A stretch of 21,777 nucleotides of DNA from Pseudomonadota bacterium (GCA_016195205.1 JACQAB010000119.1:1-21777); one strand, 5' to 3'. Positions 7,150-15,447 are shown, numbered from the stretch's first letter. Program-made: numbers and translations. The notes: generated from the sequence alone by a model not told the origin.

Positions 7150-8438
7150 GCACGCTTTTTTCCGCCTCCGCCCCTCGCCCGCTGGCCGACCGGCTGCGCC
7201 CTAAAACGCTTTCCGAAATCGTCGGGCAGGATCATTTGCTGAAAGACGATGCGCCGATCGCGCGCATGGTCAAGGCGGGGCGTTTGGCCTCCATCATCCT
7301 TTGGGGCCCGCCGGGCGTCGGCAAAACGACTCTTGCACGTTTGTTGGGCGAGGCCGTGGGCTTGACATTCGAGCCGGTTTCCGCCGTGGCCTCGGGCGTG
7401 GCCGAGCTACGCCGCGTGTTTGAAGCCGCCGAAAAGCGCCACGCCATGGGGCAGGGCACGCTGTTGTTCGTCGATGAAATTCACCGTTTCAACCGCGCCC
7501 AGCAGGATGCGTTTTTGCCCTATGTGGAGCAGGGCATCGTGATCCTGGTGGGGGCCACCACCGAAAACCCGTCGTTCGAGATTAACGGCGCGTTGCTGTC
7601 GCGTTGCCAGGTTCTGGTGCTGAACCGGCTGGACGACGCGGCGCTGGATATTCTTCTGCAGCGCGCGGAAAAAGCACTGAATAAGCCTCTGCCCTTGCAA
7701 CCCGACGCGCGCGAGATGATTAAAAACCTGGCCGATGGCGACGGGCGTTATCTTTTCACCATGTGCGAAGATTTGTTCGCCTCGCCGCCCTCCGCCGAAC
7801 TTGATGCGGCCAGCCTTGTCAAACGCGTTCAGAAACGCGCCCCGCTTTACGATAAAGCGCAGGAATCGCATTACAACCTGATCAGCGCGCTGCATAAGGC
7901 CTTGCGCGGCAGCGACGTCGACGCCGCGCTTTACTGGTATGCGCGCATGATCGAAGGCGGCGAAGACCCGCACTACATCGCCCGCCGCCTGCTGCGCTTC
8001 GCCAGCGAAGATGTGGGCCTGGCCGAGCCCGACATTCTGGTGCGCACGCTGGCCGCCTGGCAGGCTTATGAGCGTTTGGGCTCGCCCGAGGGCGAGTTGG
8101 CCTTGGCCCAGGCGGTGATTGATCTGGCCCGCGCGCCGAAATCAAACGCGGCCTATACAGCATTTGGCGCGGCGCGGCGCGCGGCGCGGGAAACCGGCTC
8201 GCTCATGCCGCCCATGCATGCCGTGAACGCGCCGACCAAGCTGATGGAAGAATTGGGCTACAGCGAAGGCTATGTTTACGACCACGACACCGAGGAAGCT
8301 TTTTCCGGCCTTTCCTATTTCCCCGATAAAATGCCGCGCCAAACCTTCTATCACCCCACGCCGCGCGGATATGAAGAAGAAATCGGCAAATATCTGGGCC
8401 ATCTGGACAAGCTGCGCGCGGCAAAGCGGCGGGCCTGA
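7146..8438 (+). CDS. rarA: Replication-associated recombination protein A (RarA/MgsA AAA+ ATPase)
   Basis: This is a 430-residue member of the RarA/Mgs1/WRNIP1 family, an AAA+ ATPase that acts at stalled replication forks. The N terminus PLADRLRPKTLSEIVGQDHLL is characteristic. Walker A is GPPGVGKT (residues 54-61), Walker B is LLFVDEIHRFN with Asp110 and Glu111, and the sensor motif GATTENPSFEIN follows. The C-terminal part shows the family signatures GSDVDAALYWYARMIEGGEDPHYIARRL-type region and YFPDKM. Start is GTG overlapping the htrA stop by four bases, so the two genes are probably co-transcribed. The gene ends 3 bases before the convergent brnA gene. Confidence 0.95.
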   Translation: MSTLFSASAPRPLADRLRPKTLSEIVGQDHLLKDDAPIARMVKAGRLASIILWGPPGVGKTTLARLLGEAVGLTFEPVSAVASGVAELRRVFEAAEKRHAMGQGTLLFVDEIHRFNRAQQDAFLPYVEQGIVILVGATTENPSFEINGALLSRCQVLVLNRLDDAALDILLQRAEKALNKPLPLQPDAREMIKNLADGDGRYLFTMCEDLFASPPSAELDAASLVKRVQKRAPLYDKAQESHYNLISALHKALRGSDVDAALYWYARMIEGGEDPHYIARRLLRFASEDVGLAEPDILVRTLAAWQAYERLGSPEGELALAQAVIDLARAPKSNAAYTAFGAARRAARETGSLMPPMHAVNAPTKLMEELGYSEGYVYDHDTEEAFSGLSYFPDKMPRQTFYHPTPRGYEEEIGKYLGHLDKLRAAKRRA

Positions 8439-8441
8439 TTT

Positions 8442-8720
8442 TTAACGGCCAGTGCGTATTTGCCCCATTTTTTCCGCCAGCCACATTTTAATAAGCGATT
8501 GGTAGGGAACATCTTTCCGGTTCGCCGAGTTTTTTATTTGCTCCAGCAAATCGGTGGGTAGCCGAATAGATATGGCTGTTGTCGAGGGCTTTAATTTTGT
8601 GAAGCGAACACGCCGGGCTTTGCTCCAATCCACATAAAGAGTGGAATCATGCGTTTCCCAGAATTTTCTTTCCGCCGCCTCAGAGGCGAAACGTGGAATT
8701 TTTTTTAATTTCTTTGCCAT
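8442..8720 (-). CDS. brnA: CopG/BrnA-type antitoxin
   Basis: This is a 92-residue DNA-binding antitoxin of the CopG-antitoxin family that pairs with BrnT. Family marks are FWETHDST.YVDW, LKPSTTAISIRLP (the ribbon of the ribbon-helix-helix domain), LLEQIKNSANRKDVPYQSL and the ending WLAEKM. It neutralises the toxin by binding and normally represses its own operon together with the toxin. The start overlaps the 3' end of brnT by 16 bases, giving the toxin-first order usual for brnTA. It converges with rarA. Confidence 0.88.
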   Translation of the reverse strand: MAKKLKKIPRFASEAAERKFWETHDSTLYVDWSKARRVRFTKLKPSTTAISIRLPTDLLEQIKNSANRKDVPYQSLIKMWLAEKMGQIRTGR

Positions 8721-9007
8721 AGGGTTTCCCGCTCCTTTCTATTCATATCACGCGCCGAAATGACGCGAATAAGAGTGCCGCCACTTCGCAAGGTAAAGGT
8801 TATATGCAAAAGCCGTTCTTCATCCGTGCGTCCCAGGGCGTGAAAGCGTAATTCTTGCCCGCTATGCCGAACATCTTCAAGAAGAAGCAAGGGTTCATTC
8901 ATAAATGCTTGCTCGGCTTCCGCCTGGCTGACGCCATGCTTGCCGGTGCTTTTTTGGCTATTGCCCTCGTCCCAATCAAAGCCGGTGGCGTCATCCAAGA
9001 GGCTCAT
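8705..9007 (-). CDS. brnT: BrnT-family toxin (type II toxin-antitoxin ribonuclease)
   Basis: This is a 100-residue protein of the BrnT family, RelE-like ribonuclease toxins that inhibit translation. Family marks in order are FDWDEGNSQKSTGKHGVSQAEAEQAF, then ELRFHALGRT, LLHITFTLR and IRVISARDMNRKERE. All regions appear intact, so the toxin is likely functional. The ATG at 9007 lies only 6 bases from a strong -10 element, so the transcript may be nearly leaderless. It is the first gene of a two-gene minus-strand operon with brnA and is divergent from nadB. Confidence 0.9.
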   Translation of the reverse strand: MSLLDDATGFDWDEGNSQKSTGKHGVSQAEAEQAFMNEPLLLLEDVRHSGQELRFHALGRTDEERLLHITFTLRSGGTLIRVISARDMNRKERETLWQRN

Positions 9008-9011
9008 GATT

Positions 9012-9032
9012 TGTATATATAAGAAATATACA
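9012..9032. promoter_or_regulatory. Inverted repeat over the brnTA -10 region, candidate antitoxin operator
   Basis: TGTATAT (9012-9018) and ATATACA (9026-9032) form a perfect 7-base inverted repeat with a 7-base spacer, directly over the -10 and spacer of the brnTA promoter. The placement is what autoregulation by a ribbon-helix-helix antitoxin would require. An adjacent ACTTAAGT palindrome (9032-9039) overlaps the -35. Confidence 0.5.
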
Positions 9033-9042
9033 CTTAAGTCAA
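9014..9042 (-). promoter_or_regulatory. brnTA promoter
   Basis: On the minus strand, TTGACT (9042-9037) and TATATA (9019-9014) are separated by exactly 17 bases, close to the sigma70 consensus. The -10 ends 6 bases before the brnT ATG, leaving no room for a Shine-Dalgarno sequence. Confidence 0.7.
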
Positions 9043-9110
9043 ATAGAAAGCAAGGCGGCGCCCCTATTTATGTGTTTCACGCGCATGAGGTTTCCTTTAA
9101 AATCGTGCTT

Positions 9111-10673
9111 ATGAGCCAAGGCGGAATTGTCATCATCGGGGCGGGAATCGCGGGGTTGTCCACGGCGCTGCGGCTAGCGCCGGCCAAAGTCACCGTGCTG
9201 GCCGGCGCGCCGCTGGGCGAGGGTAGCGCCACGGCCTGGGCGCAGGGTGGCATCGCCTCCGCCATTGGCCCGGAGGACCGCCCGGAATTTCACGCCGAAG
9301 ACACGGTAAAAGCGGGCGCGGGCCTCGTCGATCCAAAGCGCGCGCTGCACCTGGCGCAAAAAGCGCCTGGGCAAATCACCTGGCTGCAAAAACTGGGCGT
9401 GGAATTTGATGTAGATAGCCACGGCCAGCTGGCGCTGGGACGCGAGGCGGCGCATGGCAAGCATCGCATCGTTCACGCCGGCGGCGACGGCACCGGCGCG
9501 GCGGTGATGCAGGCGCTGATCCGCCTCGCGCAGAAAACGCCTTCCATCCATATTCTTACCGGCTGGTTCGCGCAGGATCTGCGCGTCGAAAACGGCGCCG
9601 TCACCGGCATCGTGCTGGTGAATGGCGTAAGACGCGCCGTACTTTCCGCCGAGGCCGTGGTGCTGGCCACCGGCGGCATCGGCCAGATTTATGCCTGCAC
9701 CACCAATCCCGGCGCGGCCTGCGGCGACGGGTTGGCCATGGCGGCGCGCGCGGGCGCGGAAATGGCCGATCTGGAATTCGTGCAGTTTCATCCCACGGCG
9801 CTGGATATCGGCAAGGATCCCATGCCGCTGCTGACCGAGGCGCTGCGCGGTGATGGCGCCATCCTGGTGAATTCCGAGGGCGAGCGCTTCATGCGATCAG
9901 AGCATGAGTTGGCCGAGCTGGCCCCGCGCGATGTCGTTGCTCGCGCCATCTGGCGGCAATTGCAAGAAGGTCTGCGCCCGGTTCTGGACGCGCGCGAATG
10001 TTTTGCCAGCCGCGCCCCCGATAAATTTCCGCTGATCCGCGAAATCTGCCTGCAGGCGGGGATTGATCCGGCGCATCAGCCACTGCCGCTGGCGCCCGCC
10101 GCGCATTACCACATGGGCGGCGTGGTGGTGGATGAAAAAGGCCGCTCCACGCTGAAGGGTCTTTGGGTGTGCGGCGAGGCAGCTTGTGCCTTTATTCACG
10201 GGGCCAACCGTTTGGCCAGCAATTCGCTGCTTGAGGCCCTGGTTTATTCGCAAAACATCGCCGAAGATCTGGCGGGGAAGGTTTTTACCGGCCCTCCGTC
10301 CTTGCGCCAGATGCCCGACATTCCCAACCCTGACGTTGAAAACGAAAAAGAATTGCGCGTGGAATTGCGCCGCCTCATGTATGACCGCCTGGGTTTGGTG
10401 CGTGAAAAGGAAGGAATGACCGAAGCCCTGAAACGTTTTGCCGAAATAGCCTCAACGCTCTCACCGCATACGCGGCTTTCCTCACAACTGCTGGTGGCGG
10501 GGATGATCACTACCTGCGCGCTGATGCGCCTTGAAAGCCGCGGCGCGCATTTCCGCCTGGATTATCCGAAAACATCATCCATCGCCAAACACACCCGGCT
10601 TACTTTTTCGTCGTTCCGTAAAAACGCGGCCTCTTATCTTGATGCCGCCTGGCCGGTGGAGAACGCGGCATGA
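9111..10673 (+). CDS. nadB: L-aspartate oxidase
   Basis: This 520-residue flavoenzyme oxidises L-aspartate to iminoaspartate, the first step of de novo NAD synthesis. The FAD-binding motif is IIGAGIAGL (G10, G12, G15), followed by SATAWAQGGIASA, the substrate and flavin region HRIVHAGGDGTGAAVMQAL, and QFHPTAL. The C-terminal part has HGANRLASNSLLEALVY, typical of the succinate dehydrogenase/aspartate oxidase flavoprotein family. The reading frame extends upstream to 8940, but that stretch overlaps brnT and its promoter and matches no NadB; the ATG at 9111 puts the FAD motif at the right distance. No ribosome binding site is visible; a TAAAAT at 9098-9103 would give a leaderless message. The stop overlaps nadC by four bases. 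NadA is not in the window. Confidence 0.95.
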   Translation: MSQGGIVIIGAGIAGLSTALRLAPAKVTVLAGAPLGEGSATAWAQGGIASAIGPEDRPEFHAEDTVKAGAGLVDPKRALHLAQKAPGQITWLQKLGVEFDVDSHGQLALGREAAHGKHRIVHAGGDGTGAAVMQALIRLAQKTPSIHILTGWFAQDLRVENGAVTGIVLVNGVRRAVLSAEAVVLATGGIGQIYACTTNPGAACGDGLAMAARAGAEMADLEFVQFHPTALDIGKDPMPLLTEALRGDGAILVNSEGERFMRSEHELAELAPRDVVARAIWRQLQEGLRPVLDARECFASRAPDKFPLIREICLQAGIDPAHQPLPLAPAAHYHMGGVVVDEKGRSTLKGLWVCGEAACAFIHGANRLASNSLLEALVYSQNIAEDLAGKVFTGPPSLRQMPDIPNPDVENEKELRVELRRLMYDRLGLVREKEGMTEALKRFAEIASTLSPHTRLSSQLLVAGMITTCALMRLESRGAHFRLDYPKTSSIAKHTRLTFSSFRKNAASYLDAAWPVENAA

Positions 10674-11512
10674 GGCAACCCCCTACGGACAGTGAACTTG
10701 AGCCCCTGGTGCGCGCGGCGCTGGCCGAAGATTGGGGCAAGGGCGGTGACATCACCACCGACAGCATCATCTCGCCTGCCTCGCGGCATGAAGCCTGCCT
10801 TGCCGCCCGCCAGAAAGGCGTGGTGTGCGGGTTGGCTTGCGCACGGCTGGCTTTTCAGATTACCGATGCCTCGCTGGTTTTCATGGCGAAAAAGAAAGAT
10901 GGGGACATAGTCACCCCCGGCGAAGTGATGGCGCGGATTTCCGGCGCCACCGCCAGTATTCTGAAGGGTGAGCGCGTGGCGCTTAATTTTATGACGCATC
11001 TTTCCGGCATCGCCACGCTAACCCGCCGCTTTGTCGACGAGGTAAAAGGCACCAAGGCCACCATTTCCTGCACGCGTAAAACCCTTCCCGGCCTGCGCCA
11101 CCTGCAAAAATATGCCGTGCGCATGGGCGGCGGAAAAAATCACCGCTTCACGCTGGATGAAGTGGTGCTGATCAAGGACAATCACCTCATCGAGGCGGGA
11201 TCGATTGCCGAAGCCGTGAAACGCGCCCGCGCCCATAAGGGCTATACGGGCAAGGTTGAAGTGGAGGTCGACGCGCTTTCACAAATCGACGAAGCGCTGA
11301 AAGCCGGCGCCGACATCATCATGCTGGATAATTTTTCCTCGGAAGACGTGCGCAAGGCCGTGAGCCTGATTCAGGGCAGGGCGGTGATCGAAGTTTCAGG
11401 CGGCGTATCGCTGGCCAATGTGCGCGGTTTTGCCGAAGCCGGCGCTGACATCATTTCCATCGGGGCGCTCACCCACAGCGCGCCCGCGCTAGATTTAGGG
11501 CTTGATTTCTAG
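10670..11512 (+). CDS. nadC: Nicotinate-nucleotide diphosphorylase (quinolinate phosphoribosyltransferase)
   Basis: This 280-residue enzyme converts quinolinate and PRPP to nicotinate mononucleotide, the step that commits de novo synthesis to NAD. Family marks are ALAEDWGKGGDITTDS near the N terminus, ERVALNFMTHLSGIATLT, CTRKTLPGLRHLQKYAVRMGGGKNHR-type active-site segment with its Arg/Lys cluster, LIKDNHL, and the C-terminal barrel strands IIMLDNFS, VIEVSGG and DIISIGALTHSAPALDLGLDF. It starts within the ATGA overlap with nadB, so the two are translationally coupled. Its last 44 bases overlap the end of the convergent cupin gene. Confidence 0.96.
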   Translation: MRQPPTDSELEPLVRAALAEDWGKGGDITTDSIISPASRHEACLAARQKGVVCGLACARLAFQITDASLVFMAKKKDGDIVTPGEVMARISGATASILKGERVALNFMTHLSGIATLTRRFVDEVKGTKATISCTRKTLPGLRHLQKYAVRMGGGKNHRFTLDEVVLIKDNHLIEAGSIAEAVKRARAHKGYTGKVEVEVDALSQIDEALKAGADIIMLDNFSSEDVRKAVSLIQGRAVIEVSGGVSLANVRGFAEAGADIISIGALTHSAPALDLGLDF

Positions 11513-12023
11513 GCAAAGGCTGTACGGGCGGCCTGCGGCTGTTTTCCGCATAGTTGCAAGGAAGATAGGTGGTCTTTACATCGTCAACGGGGGAGCTGTC
11601 CAGAAACAGAATGTAGATCGGATATTTGCCCGCGGCGTGGTAGAACCCATGCGGTATTTGCGGAGAAAGAATAATATCGATGCCCGCTGTAACTTCTGTC
11701 CAGAAATCGTCAAGAAGAATGTCAATTCCCGCGGCAGGCTCTGGGAAACCGTCCGCCTCGCCTAAAATCACGCCCGCTCCCGAATTCATCTCTTCATGGA
11801 TGTGCGGCGCGATGTCGCCCGTTATCTTGATGACGGCGATGGATGTATTCGGCAAAGACAGGCCAAGGACTTTTCCGATATCCGCCACCGAAAGACTGTC
11901 GTCTATTTTGATCCATTCAAGAGAATGAATATCGCCGCCGTTTTTCATCCAGCAGGCAAGCTGGCGGTGGACATTCGGCAGTTCGAACGCCAGGAGGGGC
12001 AGAGGATATGGTTTTGCGCTCAT
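11469..12023 (-). CDS. Cupin-fold protein of unknown function
   Basis: This 184-residue protein has the two cupin motifs in order: PHIHEEMNSGAGVILG with His74, His76 and Glu77, and later IPHGFYHA with His125. These could bind one metal ion in a small beta barrel. The flanking sequence does not point to a particular enzyme. I chose the ATG at 12023; the TTG at 12047 would add only eight residues, and neither has a good ribosome binding site. The C terminus (NSRRPPVQPLPRNQALNLARARCG region) is read from DNA that also encodes the end of nadC on the other strand, an overlap of 44 bases. It is divergent from the pilus cluster, with about 240 bases between. Confidence 0.7.
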   Translation of the reverse strand: MSAKPYPLPLLAFELPNVHRQLACWMKNGGDIHSLEWIKIDDSLSVADIGKVLGLSLPNTSIAVIKITGDIAPHIHEEMNSGAGVILGEADGFPEPAAGIDILLDDFWTEVTAGIDIILSPQIPHGFYHAAGKYPIYILFLDSSPVDDVKTTYLPCNYAENSRRPPVQPLPRNQALNLARARCG

Positions 12024-12262
12024 GGATTTTTCTTTCGCAGGAAACAAGGCGCCAATAGTTCCCTTCTAAACCAACTTTTTCCGGAAAACAGAGCTTGTGT
12101 TAAAAAAGCCACAATTGCAGCTTGGGCCTATTTCCATGGAACAACCCGCGCCGGGGAGTCGTTAAGTTTTTATCAACCTTAACTCTCCTTAATGATTCAT
12201 TGCCGTAACAGGATTGCGAATCACCTGCCTTGGTGAGGCGCGTCTGCCTTTGAGTTTGCGCG
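12024..12262. promoter_or_regulatory. Divergent intergenic region upstream of the secretin gene
   Basis: This is 239 bases without a gene, between the minus-strand cupin gene and the plus-strand secretin gene. It holds GTTAAG (12161-12166) and CTTAAC (12178-12183), an inverted repeat with an 11-base spacer, and TTAA-N6-TTAA (12179-12192), one base short of CtrA spacing. A small TCACC/GGTGA stem lies at 12221-12236. No convincing -35/-10 pair was found. It must contain the promoter of the first pilus transcription unit. Confidence 0.4.
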
Positions 12263-14005
12263 ATGAATTTGTTTTTATCCACAGCCAAGACAGGGTTGAA
12301 ATCGCAAAGCCGCCGTCTTGCCCGGACGCTGTTTAGTGGCCTCCTTTTCTTCTCCTTATTAAGCGCCTGCACCTTCACCGGTTCCGATATTGAATCGCCG
12401 CAGCTTACGCCCGAGCGCACCGCAAAAGTCAACAAGGTGCCCGAGCCGGTTGAGACCGTGCGCGGCAAAGAAGATCCACCGGTGGTCACGCTGCAGCTGG
12501 GTGGCGCTCTGCGTACCGCGCGCCTGCGGCCCGGTGAGGAATTACCTGAAGGAATCAAGGTTGCCCATACCAACCTGAACAACGTGCCGGTCACGGTGGC
12601 GTTGCAGGCGGTGCTGGCCGATACCGACATCACCGTGCTTTGGGATAAGGCCGAGCTTCAGGATCGTACCGTCACTCTTATGAATCTGAAAGGTGCGCTC
12701 CCGGCGGTGGTGGGCCGCATCTGCCGTGCGGCGCGCCTGCTTTGCGCCTATCGCAACGGCGCGCTTGAGCTTATGGAAGAGGATACTTTTGTGGTCGAGC
12801 TGCCTGCCGCCCCATCGACCGTTGGCACCGGCGGTACCAGCACCACGAATACGATTGCCGATACCATCCAGGCTCTGGTGAACGGTAAGATAAAGATCGA
12901 CCAGGTTGGCGGCAATCTGATCTATACCGCCGATTCCGAAGGCCATGAACGCGTGCAAAGTTATCTGGAGCAGTTGCGCAACGGCCGCCCGCTGATCGTG
13001 ATGCAACTGTATATTTGGCAGGTCACCCTGGATGATAGTCAGCAAATGGGTATCAACTGGTCCGAATTCAGCCCGGCCAAAATCGGCAACCAGGAACAAA
13101 GCCTTCTTATGAATTCAGTCTCGTCGCTGAAAAGCATCGCGGCGGGCAGCGGCGTAAGTCTGGGTGCCGTGTTCAGCGGCATCGTCGACGCCAATGTGGT
13201 GGCAAAATTTCTTTCCACGCAAGGTAAGGTGCAGAATATCAGCAGCCCGCAGCTGACCTTCATTTCCGGCACCGGCGCCAAGTTCGAAACCGGCGGCACG
13301 CAGAAATTCGTCTCGCAGGTCGGCACGCTGGTGGCCGGCTCGGTGTCGGGAACTACCAGCGGCACGGCGGGCGTCAGCAACAACACCGTTTCCACGCAGG
13401 ATTTGAAGCTGGGTTTGGCGATCACCGTTACCGGCAGCTATGAAAGCGGCGTGGTCTTCGCCAGCCTTGAAATCAAGACCAGCGATCTTGTAAAAATCAA
13501 TGAGGTCAATGCTGGCGGCACCGTCCTGCAACTGCCGATCACCAATGACCGTACCGTCAACACCGTCTTGCGCGTTCGTCCGGGCGACAACCTGGTGCTG
13601 GCGGGCCTGCAGACCTCGACCGACACGCGCTCGCGCGACGGCTTGCCGTCTCCTCTGGGTGGGCCGGGCAGCACGGTGCCTCTGTTCTCTTCCAACATTC
13701 TCAGTAATTCCGAAACGGTGATCTTGGTGAAACCTTCGGTGGTGTTCTTCAGCGACCGCGAATTACCCGCCACGCGCTCGGTCGAACGCGTCAATCAAGG
13801 TACGGCCGTGGCCGTACTTCCCAAGCCGCGCGCGCCGATGATGGCGCGGGATGAAGACGTCAAACTGCCCAAGCGGCATAGCCCCTTGCAGGATGAATTT
13901 GCCACCGCCGTGCACCGCTTTTCCAGCCCACCCCCGCCCATGCCTTCGGCTTCCGCCCTTCCTGAAAACATCAAACCGGATTATCCGCCGATCCGCACGC
14001 CATGA
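12263..14005 (+). CDS. Lipoprotein secretin of a type IVb pilus / type II secretion-like system (PilN family)
   Basis: This 580-residue protein would form the outer-membrane channel of the pilus machine. A lipoprotein signal with lipobox LSAC places the acylated Cys at residue 36. Residues about 90-190 look like the periplasmic N domains seen in R64 PilN/BfpB-type secretins. Residues about 320-500 are the secretin domain: SSPQLTFISGTGAKFETGG, a central glycine- and serine-rich gate region, LKLGLAITVTGSY, RTVNTVLRVRPGDNLVLAGL and ETVILVKPSVVFF. The last 75 residues are a proline-rich tail. No pilotin is visible; the lipid anchor may make one unnecessary. The start has only a weak ribosome binding site; the stop overlaps the next gene by four bases (ATGA). 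Confidence 0.88.
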   Translation: MNLFLSTAKTGLKSQSRRLARTLFSGLLFFSLLSACTFTGSDIESPQLTPERTAKVNKVPEPVETVRGKEDPPVVTLQLGGALRTARLRPGEELPEGIKVAHTNLNNVPVTVALQAVLADTDITVLWDKAELQDRTVTLMNLKGALPAVVGRICRAARLLCAYRNGALELMEEDTFVVELPAAPSTVGTGGTSTTNTIADTIQALVNGKIKIDQVGGNLIYTADSEGHERVQSYLEQLRNGRPLIVMQLYIWQVTLDDSQQMGINWSEFSPAKIGNQEQSLLMNSVSSLKSIAAGSGVSLGAVFSGIVDANVVAKFLSTQGKVQNISSPQLTFISGTGAKFETGGTQKFVSQVGTLVAGSVSGTTSGTAGVSNNTVSTQDLKLGLAITVTGSYESGVVFASLEIKTSDLVKINEVNAGGTVLQLPITNDRTVNTVLRVRPGDNLVLAGLQTSTDTRSRDGLPSPLGGPGSTVPLFSSNILSNSETVILVKPSVVFFSDRELPATRSVERVNQGTAVAVLPKPRAPMMARDEDVKLPKRHSPLQDEFATAVHRFSSPPPPMPSASALPENIKPDYPPIRTP

Positions 14006-15441
14006 TCCGCCCTGCCGTTTTCGCCCTTGCGCCGGTTCTTCTGCTTGCGGCGCTTTATTCCGTGCCCGCGGCGGCTCAATCGCGTAACGCCGCCTTTCTT
14101 GATCCGGCCTCTTCGGGGGGCGGGGGCAAGGGGGATAGTAAAATGTCTCTTGCCAACACCGTGGTGGCCGATCCGCCACAGCTGGATGCCGGCGAAACCC
14201 TAGTGAACGTGGCACGGCGCGTTACGGTTTTCTTCTACAACGGCTTTCGTGCGCCGGTGGCGCTGAAAGGGCTGATGGTGAATGCCGACGGCAACGTGCG
14301 CAGCAAGGTGCTGAGCGACGATTGCCATACCATTCGCACATTGCCCAACCAGGATCGCTGCTCGATCGTGATGGAAATCGTGCCTTCCAGTCCGGGCCCC
14401 TGGTCGGTAGAGCTGCTTTTGAATCATTCGGGACAAGGACGCATTGCCCGTGCCGAGATCATCGGCTCCACGCTGGGCAAGACCGACGAAAAAGCCGAAG
14501 GCCTGGCGGTCAGCAAGAAGATTGCTACGCCGCTTGATTTTGGCACGGTCGCGGTGCGTGAGGAAAGCGTGGCGCGCACCATGCTGATTGAAAATGATTC
14601 TACCGAACCGCTTAAAATAGAAGCCATCGACCTCATCACCCATGACCAGGCAGGTTTGCGTCTGCGTCCGCAGGGCTGCAAGCAGGGCGATCAGCTTAAG
14701 CCCGGAGAATCCTGCCCCATCACGGTGATGTGGGAACCCATGCAGCGCGGCAATATCGCCACCGACCTTATCGTGCATCATAGCGGCAGCCTAGGCTTTG
14801 TCGTGGTGCCCATTCGCGGTATCGCCTCATCGGGTGAAGGTAAAAAAGGCGATGATAAAAACGTTGGCTCCAATAAAGGCAACGATTCTGCCTTGTTGCC
14901 TCAAAGAGGCGATGAAACCCATGTAATCTTGCCGGCGATGATGGCGCCCCCGCCCATTGAGCAGATTGCTCAAAGTCTGCCAGCAATAAATTCCAAAGCT
15001 GTCAAAGCGCCTGCACCTCAAAGAGAGGGAGAACAACCACAACAGCAGCAACAACAACAGCTGGAACTTCCCACCGTTGCGCTGATTGGCACGGTGGGTG
15101 GCCGGGCTATTCTGGGCGGGCCCGACGATCAGACCTATATGATGGGTCTGGGTGAAACCATCTCGATAGAAGGCATCCCGGTTTCGCTGATGCAGTTGGA
15201 TTCGGCGCGGGCGGTAGTCAACATTTCCGGTGTCCGCAAAGAGCTTTATCTTCGTCAGGCCCCCACAATTCTGAAGAAAAAAGAATCCAGTTCGCCTAAT
15301 TTTACCTCGGGGGATAATAAAACCGGCGCTCCGCCTTCCGCCTCCCAGCCCATAGGCAGCTCGAAACCGGATCTGCCGGCGGTCATACCGGCCACACCGA
15401 CACCTTTGCCCTCTGTTCCTGCGACGGTCAAGGGTATGTAG
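14002..15441 (+). CDS. Periplasmic pilus-cluster protein: two Ig-like domains plus GspC/PilP-like domain
   Basis: This 479-residue exported protein has a signal peptide ending at AAAQ (residue 26). Two homologous Ig-like modules follow, at about residues 55-157 and 175-275. Each has a C-x11-C pair (Cys108/Cys120 and Cys226/Cys238) and a matching strand (LLLNHSG... and LIVHHSG...), so they arose by internal duplication. They resemble choice-of-anchor D/ASH beta-sandwiches. A low-complexity linker rich in Lys, Asp and Pro with a run of seven Gln leads to residues about 356-420. That segment (ALIGTVGGRAILGG, GLGETISIEGIPV, VRKELYLR) looks like the homology region of GspC/PilP clamp proteins that bind secretins. 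A Pro/Ser/Thr tail ends the protein. It probably links the secretin to the inner-membrane platform. The domain calls are by eye. Confidence 0.65.
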   Translation: MIRPAVFALAPVLLLAALYSVPAAAQSRNAAFLDPASSGGGGKGDSKMSLANTVVADPPQLDAGETLVNVARRVTVFFYNGFRAPVALKGLMVNADGNVRSKVLSDDCHTIRTLPNQDRCSIVMEIVPSSPGPWSVELLLNHSGQGRIARAEIIGSTLGKTDEKAEGLAVSKKIATPLDFGTVAVREESVARTMLIENDSTEPLKIEAIDLITHDQAGLRLRPQGCKQGDQLKPGESCPITVMWEPMQRGNIATDLIVHHSGSLGFVVVPIRGIASSGEGKKGDDKNVGSNKGNDSALLPQRGDETHVILPAMMAPPPIEQIAQSLPAINSKAVKAPAPQREGEQPQQQQQQQLELPTVALIGTVGGRAILGGPDDQTYMMGLGETISIEGIPVSLMQLDSARAVVNISGVRKELYLRQAPTILKKKESSSPNFTSGDNKTGAPPSASQPIGSSKPDLPAVIPATPTPLPSVPATVKGM

Positions 15442-15447
15442 GGCGGT

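Noticed and set aside
8940..9110. An upstream in-frame extension of nadB by 57 residues
   Set aside because: It overlaps the brnT coding region and the brnTA promoter, matches no NadB, and would move the FAD-binding motif far from the N terminus.
15034..15060. CAA/CAG repeat as a possible phase-variation tract
   Set aside because: It is a trinucleotide run in frame (poly-Gln linker), so length changes would not switch the gene off, and the codons are mixed, which limits slippage.
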